Below, piece after piece: positions 24,281 through 31,649 of a DNA stretch of 64,000 nucleotides. Position numbers and translations under genes: made by a program. The first letter of the stretch is position 1, and every line of letters starts with the position of its first letter. The DNA is from Streptosporangium lutulentum (GTDB lineage Bacteria; Actinomycetota; Actinomycetes; Streptosporangiales; Streptosporangiaceae), in contig NZ_JAUSQU010000001.1 in NCBI RefSeq assembly GCF_030811455.1, positions 6,634,001-6,698,000 of the forward strand. The letters run 5' to 3'. A model generated the notes under the pieces. That model was not told the origin of the DNA and ran no database searches. It saw only the letters and a list, made by a program, of their open reading frames with translations.

Positions 24281-26226
24281 GAAAGGGCTCCCTGGAGCGC
24301 GTGGTCCACCGCCGTCCGAAGATCGATCGACTCTCCCGACGCGCGCAGCCGCTCGAACTCCGCCCTGCCCATCCGCCCGCGCAACCTCAACTCCGCCTTG
24401 CGGAGCAGGCTCTCGATCAGGGGGGAACGGCTGGGCGGGATCTCGGCGTTCTCCCATGCGGCACCGGACGCGCCGAGCATGGTCGCGGCGAACGTGTCGT
24501 TCACGTCGGCCTCGGCGATCACGACGAACACCTCGAGCGCCTCCATGAGGGAGATCGTGTCGCCGAACAGCCGGGCGCCGCGCAGGGCGCTACGGGCGGC
24601 CACCACGGCGGCGGCGGTGTTGCCGAGGAGGTGCTCCGCCTGGGCGAGCAGGAGATCCAGGCGGATGAGGGTCCAGTAGTCACCGCAGGACTCGCAGAGC
24701 TCGCGGCCCTCGTGGAGAACGGCCACGGCCTGGTCGTGGCGGCCGGTGAGCATCATCGCGGTGGCGACGACCGTGTAGGTGGGCAGGAAGCCGGGGAAGA
24801 CGTTGCCGGTCGATCGGTGGCGCACCCGCGCGTGCTGGATGAGCTGGAGCGCCTCCACCACGTCGCCCTTGACTACCGCCAGGTGAGCCTTGAACTGGCT
24901 GACGTAGGCCGTGGCGTAGCCGTCGGAGTCTTCCGCGGCGCATTCGGTGAGGATGCGCTTCGCCCGTTCGAGGTCGCCGCGCTGGATCGAGACCCAGGCG
25001 TGCACCCACAGCGCCTTGACCCGCTCGGGGCTGGGGGTGTGGTCGAGATCCAGCCCGCGCTGGAGCAGGTCGTCCCCGGGAGACTGCATGCCGCAGCACG
25101 CCCACAGGAACCAGAGGTTGCCGACCAGGTCGAGGCCCTTGCGGTACTCCGAGGGCCGGGAGTAGCAGTATTCGATGGCCCCGCGCATGTTGGCGCATTC
25201 GAGCACCAGCCTCCGGTACCACTCGAGTTGCTTGCCCTGCCAGCTCATCTCGGCGCGGGCGGACAGGCCGAGGAAGTGGTCGCGGTGGCGCCGTCCCGTC
25301 TCGTCCGTCTCGCCGAGGCGTTCCAGCCAGACGGCGCCGAACGCGCGGACGGTGTTGAGCAGGCGGTAGCGGACGCCGCCCTCGCCCTCCTCGCGGGCGA
25401 GGATCGACTTGTCGAGCAGGCCCAGCAGCGCGTCGAGAACCTCCTCGACGCCGAGCGCGCCGCCCGCGCAGACGCCTTCCGCGGCTTCGAGGTCGAAGGT
25501 GCCGGAGAAGACCGAGGCCCGAGCCCACAGGAGGCGTTCCTGCGGGCTGCAGAGCTCGTGGCTCCAGCCGTAGGCGGCACGCATGGAACCGTGCCGCCGG
25601 GTGCCGGAGGCGGTGGCGAAAACGTCGGCGGCCCCCGGGCCGGGGCCCGCCGCGGCGAGCTCGATCGCCAGAGGCAGGTTGTCGAGCCGTTTGCAGAGTT
25701 CGGTGGGATCCGTCTCGCTGAGCCTGCCGCCGGCGAGGATGGTGAGCAGGTGGACGGCGTCGTCCTCGGGCATGCCGCCGACCGGGTAGAGGTGCTCGCC
25801 GGGCAGCCCCAGCCGCTGCCTGCTGGTGCTCAGGACCCGCAGCCCCTCGACCGATCGCAGCAGCAGGCCGATCAGGGCGCCCACGGCGCCGACGACGCGG
25901 TCGCAGGTGTCGAGAACGATCACGCTGCGGCGCGGGACGAGTTCGTCGATCAGGGATCGCAGGACGGGCACGTCCGGCTGCCGGCGGACGCCGATCGCGT
26001 CGGCGAGCATCTCGGTCAGGGCGTCCAGGTCCGCGGGGGCGTCGGCCAGTTCGACGACGTGGACGTCTCCCGGGAGCTCGTGTTCCAGGGTTCTGGCGAG
26101 GCGCAGCGCGATACAGGTCTTCCCGGCGCCGGCGGGACCGGTCAGTGTGACGTGACGCACCCTTTCGAGCAGGGTGGAGACGTCGGCCAGTTCGGTCTTC
26201 CTGCCGACGAAGACGTCCGCTCTCAT
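24277..26226 (-). CDS. STAND NTPase with TPR-like repeats, no HTH (paralog 2)
   Basis: 649 residues, the first gene of a two-gene unit with paralog 1 (4-base overlap). P-loop GPAGAGKT (30-37), Walker B VIVLDTCDRV, STSRQRLGLPGEHLYPV, LPLAIELAA, then AYGWSHELCSPQERLLWARASVFSGTFDLE and TPR-like helices. The LERAKRILTECAAED and ALQLIQHARVRH segments look like TPR pairs. No DNA-binding domain; it ends RTAVDHALQGALS. The upstream 269-base gap to the adenosine deaminase carries direct repeats. Confidence 0.83.
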   Translation of the reverse strand: MRADVFVGRKTELADVSTLLERVRHVTLTGPAGAGKTCIALRLARTLEHELPGDVHVVELADAPADLDALTEMLADAIGVRRQPDVPVLRSLIDELVPRRSVIVLDTCDRVVGAVGALIGLLLRSVEGLRVLSTSRQRLGLPGEHLYPVGGMPEDDAVHLLTILAGGRLSETDPTELCKRLDNLPLAIELAAAGPGPGAADVFATASGTRRHGSMRAAYGWSHELCSPQERLLWARASVFSGTFDLEAAEGVCAGGALGVEEVLDALLGLLDKSILAREEGEGGVRYRLLNTVRAFGAVWLERLGETDETGRRHRDHFLGLSARAEMSWQGKQLEWYRRLVLECANMRGAIEYCYSRPSEYRKGLDLVGNLWFLWACCGMQSPGDDLLQRGLDLDHTPSPERVKALWVHAWVSIQRGDLERAKRILTECAAEDSDGYATAYVSQFKAHLAVVKGDVVEALQLIQHARVRHRSTGNVFPGFLPTYTVVATAMMLTGRHDQAVAVLHEGRELCESCGDYWTLIRLDLLLAQAEHLLGNTAAAVVAARSALRGARLFGDTISLMEALEVFVVIAEADVNDTFAATMLGASGAAWENAEIPPSRSPLIESLLRKAELRLRGRMGRAEFERLRASGESIDLRTAVDHALQGALS

Positions 26227-26308
26227 GGCAGCCCCAGCATTGTCCTGACTACACGTGCCCCTACGGTCGCACGGAGGCAGGGTCTGCTGAAACCCCGTTG
26301 CTCACATT

Positions 26309-26403
26309 TCCATGGATAAGACTCAACCTGTAATGCGAACCATACTCTCGCTGTAATGCGAGCAGCGCTCCTGTTTCATGAATAAAACACAATCCGTAGC
26401 ACG
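26309..26403. promoter_or_regulatory. Direct repeats in the divergent gap between STAND paralog 2 and add
   Basis: CTGTAATGCGA occurs exactly at 26328-26338 and 26351-26361 (23 bases apart). A longer degenerate pair, TCCATGGATAAGACTCAACC (from 26309) and TTCATGAATAAAACACAATC (from 26376), flanks them. The gap is markedly AT-richer than its surroundings and serves both genes. Confidence 0.5.
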
Positions 26404-26495
26404 TTCCGTGCTTCCGGCCCTCCATCTCACGAGCGAACCGTCAGGCTGAGACCAAAAATTGTCGGGGCACGTCAGACGTACGGCACCATGTTGAA

Positions 26496-27515
26496 ATGCC
26501 ACGTCCCCTCATCGAACTGCCCAAGGCTCACCTGCATCTGCACTTCACCGGCTCGATGCGGCACTCGACCCTGATCGAGCTCGCCCGCGAGCAGAGCCTC
26601 CATCTGCCGGACGCCCTGGAGGAGGACTGGCCACCCCGGCTGCGGGCGACCGACGAGCGGGGCTGGTTCAGGTTCCAGAGGCTGTACGACATCGCGAGGT
26701 CGGTCCTCCAGCGGGAGAGCGACGTCTACCGGCTGTTGCGCGAGGCCGCCGAGGACGAGGCCGCGGAGGGGTCGGGCTGGCTGGAGATCCAGATTGATCC
26801 GTCCGGATACGCCCAGAAGTTCGGCGGGCTCACCTCGACCATGGAGCTGATGCTCGACGCGGCGCACAAGGCCGCCGACCACGCACAGATAGGCGTCGCG
26901 ATCGTGGTGGCCGCCAACCGGACCCGCCATCCCCTCGACGCCAAGACCCTCGCCCGCCTCGCCACGCACTACATGGACCAGGGCGTCGTCGGGTTCGGGC
27001 TCTCCAACGACGAGCGCCGCGGCCGGGCCCGTGACTTCGACGGGGCCTTCCGGCTCGCCAAGCGGGCGGGGCTGCTGGCCGTACCGCACGGAGGGGAGTT
27101 GCTGGGCGCCGAAAGCGTGGCCGAGTGCGTGGACGTGCTGAGCGCGGACCGGGTGGGGCACGGGGTGCGGGCGGCCGAGTCGCCGCGGCTGATGGAGAAG
27201 CTCTCCCGCAGGCAGATCACATGCGAGGTGTGCCCGACCTCCAACGTCGGGCTCGGAGTGGCGGCGAGCGCCGAGGACGTGCCCCTGCGGCGGCTGTTCG
27301 ACGCGGGCGTGCCGATCGCGCTGGGCGCCGACGACCCGCTGCTGTTCGGAACCCGGCTGCTGCCCCAGTACGAGCTGGCCAGGCAGGTGTACGGCTTCAC
27401 CGACGCGGAGCTGGCCGAGCTGGCCAGGCAGTCGATCCGGGCGTCGGCGGCCCCGGAGTCGGTGCGCAAGGACCTCTTCCAGAGGATCGACGACTGGCTG
27501 GCGTCAGAGGACTGA
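26496..27515 (+). CDS. Adenosine deaminase family protein
   Basis: 339 residues, TIM-barrel amidohydrolase that hydrolyses adenosine (or a related aminopurine) to inosine and ammonia. Zinc ligands His14 and His16 in PKAHLHLHFTG (Thr where most have Asp), HGGE in AVPHGGELLG and DDP in ALGADDPLLFG, with VGHGVRA before it. These departures from HAGE/NTDDP suggest the adenosine-deaminase-like branch, so the substrate is not certain. It overlaps the convergent 27504 gene by 12 bases. An adenosine deaminase gene also lies near aspC in Streptomyces. Confidence 0.85.
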   Translation: MPRPLIELPKAHLHLHFTGSMRHSTLIELAREQSLHLPDALEEDWPPRLRATDERGWFRFQRLYDIARSVLQRESDVYRLLREAAEDEAAEGSGWLEIQIDPSGYAQKFGGLTSTMELMLDAAHKAADHAQIGVAIVVAANRTRHPLDAKTLARLATHYMDQGVVGFGLSNDERRGRARDFDGAFRLAKRAGLLAVPHGGELLGAESVAECVDVLSADRVGHGVRAAESPRLMEKLSRRQITCEVCPTSNVGLGVAASAEDVPLRRLFDAGVPIALGADDPLLFGTRLLPQYELARQVYGFTDAELAELARQSIRASAAPESVRKDLFQRIDDWLASED

Positions 27516-28268
27516 CCGGGCGATCCGCTGAGCCTCATGGACGTCGTCGACGCCTTCCAGGCGCATGCCGACCCCCTTCCGCTGCCAGATGAGAGTGGGA
27601 TCGGCCGGCCGGGCGCGGGCCGTGGCCTCGCCGCCGCCCCGGGGAAGGTAGGTCAGACCGTGCCTGGCCGGGATCCACCACCCCTGGCCGGAGACGCCCA
27701 GGTTGACCGCCTGCGGCCAGGGCGGCCCCAGCTCCTTGCGGAAGACGACCTGGAGCGCGCCGTCGTACTGGTCCAGCCTGACGCCCGGCCAGAACAGCGA
27801 CACCACCCGTCCGCCGTCGCTCACCCTGACCTCGGACGGCCGGCCCAGCCGGGACGGGACGGAGATCGCGAACGTCACCTGCTCGCGGGCCTGCTCCAGG
27901 GTGACCCTCCGCTCCCCCGGCAGCGGGCTCGGCACCCCCGACGGCAGCGGCCCGGGGCCGCCGATCCTGAGCTCGACCCCCGCGAACCGCAGGACCTCCA
28001 CGACCGCGGCCCTTCCCACGGGCGTGGCGCCGAAGAACAGGGCGAGGAGGACGGCGACGGCGGAGACGACCACCCGCCCCCGCAGGCGGGCGCCGGACCT
28101 CGGCGCGCCCCGTGCCCGCCGTGCCGGCGCGGGCGACCGGTCCGCGCCCGCCGGGGATTCGAGGCGTTCTCGTACGGCCCGCGCCACGTCGGCGGGAGGC
28201 GGGGACGGGACGTCGAGGGACTCCCCGAGGGCGAGAAGCCCGGCTTCGAGATCGTCAGATGAGGTCAC
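27504..28268 (-). CDS. Putative membrane anti-sigma factor or sigma-linked membrane protein
   Basis: 254 residues; GTG start overlapping the sigma gene by 14 bases, so the two are translationally coupled. The N-terminal 65 residues are cytoplasmic and Arg/Pro-rich, one membrane helix follows (VVVSAVAVLLALFFGATPVG, about 66-86), and the rest is extracytoplasmic, with a DUF4367-like stretch (VTFAISVPSRLGRPSEVRVSDGGRVVSLFW). No zinc-binding anti-sigma motif was seen. Role as regulator of the upstream sigma factor is inferred from context. Confidence 0.65.
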   Translation of the reverse strand: MTSSDDLEAGLLALGESLDVPSPPPADVARAVRERLESPAGADRSPAPARRARGAPRSGARLRGRVVVSAVAVLLALFFGATPVGRAAVVEVLRFAGVELRIGGPGPLPSGVPSPLPGERRVTLEQAREQVTFAISVPSRLGRPSEVRVSDGGRVVSLFWPGVRLDQYDGALQVVFRKELGPPWPQAVNLGVSGQGWWIPARHGLTYLPRGGGEATARARPADPTLIWQRKGVGMRLEGVDDVHEAQRIARSVL

Positions 28269-28839
28269 GTGCCACCTCCTCGCGCAGACGGGCCAGACCG
28301 CGGAAGGTCCGGGACTTGACGGTACCGACCGGGAGGTCGAGCACCTGGGCGGTCTCGGCCTCGGACAGCTGAAGGAAGTACCGGCAGACGACGGCCTGGC
28401 GTTCCCGCTCGGGCAGCGTACGCACCGCGTCGAGCAGCCGGGCCCGCCGATCGGTCGCGACGGCCACGTCCTCGGGAACCTCGCCCCCGGGGTGGTCGGC
28501 CTCGGTGAGCTTCACGACGAGCTCGGCGCGACGGCCCCGCGAACGGGTCAGATTGTGGGTCTCGTTGGCCACGATCCGCAGCAGCCAGGGGCGGAACGGA
28601 GCGTCGCGGCGGAAGGTGCCCAGGTGGCGGTAGGCCTTGACGAACGCCTCCTGAACCACGTCCTCGGCCTCGTCCCCCGCGCCGAGCATGGCCGCGGTGC
28701 GGTGCGCGAGCGTGCTGTAACGGGTGACCAGCGCCTCGTAGGCGGCCAGGTCACCGGCCAGCGAGCGGGCTATCGCCTCGTCGTCGTCCGTCGGAGCTCC
28801 TTCACGGATGTCGTGACAGATCTCACAGCACGGGAGCAT
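28255..28839 (-). CDS. ECF-type RNA polymerase sigma factor
   Basis: 194 residues. Sigma region 2 (YEALVTRYSTLAHRTAAMLGAGDEAEDVVQEAFVKAYRHLGTFR..PWLLRIVANETHN) and region 4 (LPERERQAVVCRYFLQLSEAETAQVLDLPVGTVKSRTFRGLARLRE) are complete. The first residues MLPCCEICHD contain a CxxCH-like cluster, odd for this family. No better downstream start exists in frame. First gene of a two-gene unit with the membrane partner at 27504. Confidence 0.9.
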   Translation of the reverse strand: MLPCCEICHDIREGAPTDDDEAIARSLAGDLAAYEALVTRYSTLAHRTAAMLGAGDEAEDVVQEAFVKAYRHLGTFRRDAPFRPWLLRIVANETHNLTRSRGRRAELVVKLTEADHPGGEVPEDVAVATDRRARLLDAVRTLPERERQAVVCRYFLQLSEAETAQVLDLPVGTVKSRTFRGLARLREEVARDLI

Positions 28840-29126
28840 ACAAAGGGAAGCCCATCAAACCCACGAAGTCCGCAAAGCCCATAAAACCATCGAGGTCCAT
28901 AAAACCCGCACAAACACGGAATTCATGCGGGCCGACTCTGTACAACCGGGGAACCCGCGGGCCGTGGACTCGTACAACCGGGAACCCGCCGGGCCGGGGA
29001 TCCCGTGCAGCCTTGGACCGTGGAACCCGCGGGCCGTGGAACGCGTGCGGGGACCGTACGGGCCGTGGAGGCCCGCAGGTCCCTGCAAGAAGGCCGAGGA
29101 GCCCTCGTGGAGGCTCCTGGGAGCCC
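28840..29126. other. Gap upstream of the ECF sigma gene
   Basis: 287 bases. Near 28855-28925 there are repeated CCCATAAAACC-like words in an AT-richer patch, then GC-rich degenerate repeats: GGAACCCGCGGGCCGTGGA occurs exactly at 28950-28968 and 29022-29040, with a related TACAACCGGGAACCCGCC between them. A small GGAGCC/GGCTCC hairpin at about 29098-29117 follows the STAND gene. The sigma promoter must lie at the left end. Confidence 0.45.
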
Positions 29127-31181
29127 TCAGCCGAGGGCGTAGGCCATCGCGGAGTCGAGATCGTCGTCGTAGCCCTCGGCGAAGATCGCGTCGTAGGCGT
29201 CGTCCCCGAGCAGTTGCCTGGCCGTGCGCTCGGCCACCGTCCTCGGCTCCGACAGGCCCTTCGAGCCGAAGCCCCGCAGTCCGAACGTCTTCCACAGCCT
29301 CACCCCCGAACCCTGAAGTCTGGCCGTACGGTGGCCGTCGCCCTCGACCGCGGCGATCACCGCGAGCTGGTCCAGTGCCAGTGCCACGCCGGCGGTGTCG
29401 CGGAGCCGCCATTTGACGTCGAGCGACTGCCGGGCCGCCACCGTCGCCGCGGCGAGGCGGCCGAGACCGAGCTGGGCGATGGAGAGCACGTAGTCGCCGC
29501 AGGCGCGGACCCAGAGCTCGCCGCGCGCGTCGCAGAGCCGCTGCACCTCCTCCAGCACGGAGACGACCTTGGCGAACTCGCCGCGCCACGTCGCGGCCAT
29601 GGCCAGCGTCACCAGGGCGATCGGCTCGCCGACGGTGACCACGTCGGCCTTCCTGAAGTATTCGCGCGTCAGCTCCACGGCGGACTCGACCTCGTCGGTG
29701 AGACCGGCGAACAGGGAACGGCGGGCCAGCCGGAGCTGGGCGTGCCCGGCCGCCGCGTAGTCGCCCCAGTCGAGCGCCGCCGACAGCGCGGCCTCCACCC
29801 GGCACCGGCCGAGCTCCAGCTCGCCCTGGGCGATGGCCACGCAGCCGTCGGCCCACAGGAGTCTGGGCAGCCCGGGATCGGTGATGGGCGCGGAGTCGAT
29901 CGCCCGCCTCATGTAGTGGCGCCCCTCCCTCATCCGGCCCAGGCAGAACCAGAGGACCCAGAGCGTCCCGGCGAGCTCGACGGACAGCGAGGTGGACGGG
30001 GAGTCGGAGTCGAGCGCGAGCCGGAGGTTGGTGATCGAGAAGTTCAGGCGTTCCGCCCATTCCTCCTGCCGGGGGCCGTACCAGTCGGCGTCGGCCCTGC
30101 GGGCCAGGTCGAGATAGTGGTAGCGGTGCCGCCGGGTCAGGCGCTCCTCGTCGCCGAGCCGGGCGAGCCGCTCCCTGCCGTAGTCCCTGATCGGGTCGAG
30201 CTGGCGGTAGCCGCCGGGGACCGGGACGAGAAGCGACTTCTCCACGAGTCCGGCCAGGAGGTCCCGCACGTCGGCCAGGTGCCTGTCGCCGCACACCCAG
30301 GTGACGGCCTCCACGTCGAAGTTTCCCGCGAAGACCGACAGCCGGGCCCAGAGCAGGCGCTCCTCGTCGCCGCACAGCTCGTGGCTCCAGCCGATCACGG
30401 TCTGCAGGGTCTGGTGACGGGCGAGCAGCGCCCCGTCCGGGTACTCCGGGTACAGGGCGCCGAACCGGGCCTCCAGCTGATCGGCGAGTTGTTCCATCGA
30501 GAAGGTCCGGAGCCGTTCGGCGGCCAGCTCCAGGGCGAGCGGGATGCCGTCCAGCCGCCGGCAGATCCTCCCCGCGGCCGCCAGCTCCGCCTCGCCCACC
30601 TCCAGGGCCGGCACCGCGGTCCCGGCCCGGTCGAGGAGGAACCGGAGCGCGTCGTTCGCGTCCGGCGTCACGGCCCCGGGCTCGGGCACCTCGAAGGGCT
30701 CGACGAACAGCAGCGTCTCCTGCGGCAGTTCGAGGGCCTGACGGGAGGTCGCGACGATCCGCACGCCGGGAGCCGCCGCCAGGATGTCGGCGGCGAGGCC
30801 GCGGCAGGCGGGCAGGAGATGCTCGCAGGCGTCGAGGAGCAACAGCAGCTCCTTGTCCGCGAGGAACTCGACGAGCACCTCGATCTGCGATCGTGCCGAC
30901 TGTTCGCAGAGGCCGAGGGCCGCCGCGACGGTGTGGGCGAGCAGGTCGCCGTTGTGCTCACCCGACAGCTCCACCAGCCATGCGCCGCCGGAATAGGAGT
31001 CTCGGCACTCCTCCGCGGCCTTCACCGCGATTCGTGACTTGCCGACTCCCCCGGCGCCGATGACCGTGATCAGCGGTGCCTCGGGCAGGAGCCTCAGCAG
31101 TCGCCGCACCTCGCTCTCGTGGCCGATGAAGCCGCTCATCTCCGCGGGGAGGTTCCCGCGCCACCATGGAACCTGTGCCAT
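29127..31181 (-). CDS. STAND NTPase with TPR-like repeats, no HTH (paralog 3)
   Basis: 684 residues from the ATG at 31181, with AAGGAG nine bases upstream. It begins MAQVPWWRGNLPAEMSGFIG, P-loop GAGGVGKS (42-49), Walker B LLLLLDACEHL, ATSRQALELPQETLLFVEPF, IPLALELAAERL, GWSHELCGDEERLLWARLSVFAGNFD, then Ala-rich helices. It ends DDLDSAMAYALG, exactly where a LuxR HTH would begin in longer relatives. Single gene with two palindromes just upstream of its ribosome-binding site. Confidence 0.85.
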   Translation of the reverse strand: MAQVPWWRGNLPAEMSGFIGHESEVRRLLRLLPEAPLITVIGAGGVGKSRIAVKAAEECRDSYSGGAWLVELSGEHNGDLLAHTVAAALGLCEQSARSQIEVLVEFLADKELLLLLDACEHLLPACRGLAADILAAAPGVRIVATSRQALELPQETLLFVEPFEVPEPGAVTPDANDALRFLLDRAGTAVPALEVGEAELAAAGRICRRLDGIPLALELAAERLRTFSMEQLADQLEARFGALYPEYPDGALLARHQTLQTVIGWSHELCGDEERLLWARLSVFAGNFDVEAVTWVCGDRHLADVRDLLAGLVEKSLLVPVPGGYRQLDPIRDYGRERLARLGDEERLTRRHRYHYLDLARRADADWYGPRQEEWAERLNFSITNLRLALDSDSPSTSLSVELAGTLWVLWFCLGRMREGRHYMRRAIDSAPITDPGLPRLLWADGCVAIAQGELELGRCRVEAALSAALDWGDYAAAGHAQLRLARRSLFAGLTDEVESAVELTREYFRKADVVTVGEPIALVTLAMAATWRGEFAKVVSVLEEVQRLCDARGELWVRACGDYVLSIAQLGLGRLAAATVAARQSLDVKWRLRDTAGVALALDQLAVIAAVEGDGHRTARLQGSGVRLWKTFGLRGFGSKGLSEPRTVAERTARQLLGDDAYDAIFAEGYDDDLDSAMAYALG

Positions 31182-31649
31182 CGGTTCGCGCTCCTTCCAC
31201 CTGGTGGAAATCCCACCTGGGATGAATCGCACCTTCTCAGCATCACGAAGCGGGTAGCACGCCGCTCGCGGGTGGGGTTTCCTTCTCCTCCGGTACAAAT
31301 CTGACTGCCGTGTCAGGGTCGAATTTCCCCCGCGCGCCGCGAAAATTGGGAATTGCTCCTTTTCGATAGTCGAAGCGTCAGATTTGACGATCGAGGTAAG
31401 AGTGGGCGAATTCAGGAGACCAATCTTCGGTCCGAACCGGGAAACGGCGATCCGCCGTCGGCGACGTCATGCCCCGTCCGCCCTTCCACGACCGCCGGCG
31501 TTTCATCCCGCCCGCCCCACCCGGCACACGGAAATCCGCGCATCCCGCCGAACGGAAGGGGCGGGCAAGAACCGGTGGTCACCGATGAAAAGAGGAGTGA
31601 TTCACAATCTCCTCAGAGATGCATTTTCTTCTTGAAGGTTGTCAAACCC
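31182..31649. other. Gap between STAND paralogs 3 and 4
   Basis: 468 bases. Twin palindromes at 31195-31223 next to paralog 3. The remainder has AT-richer patches near 31330-31400 and 31590-31650 and no gene; the promoter of paralog 3 should lie in the first 150 bases. No hairpin terminator for paralog 4 was found. Confidence 0.5.
31195..31223. promoter_or_regulatory. Twin palindromes upstream of STAND paralog 3
   Basis: TTCCACCTGGTGGAA (31195-31209, 7-bp arms) and ATCCCACCTGGGAT (31210-31223, 6-bp arms) are adjacent and share the core CCACCTGG. They lie immediately upstream of the AAGGAG of the 31181 start, so a bound protein or RNA hairpin would affect expression. Confidence 0.55.

Noticed and set aside
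24277..27515. Possible RADAR-like defence pair (ATPase plus adenosine deaminase)
   Set aside because: The ATPases are LuxR-type STAND proteins, not RdrA-like, the deaminase has the ordinary 339-residue size and lies divergently, and an adenosine deaminase near aspC is known from Streptomyces.
28800..28839. CxxCH (haem-like) cluster at the start of the ECF sigma factor
   Set aside because: The protein is cytoplasmic and the cluster is at the first few residues; probably chance or an upstream extension of the coding frame.
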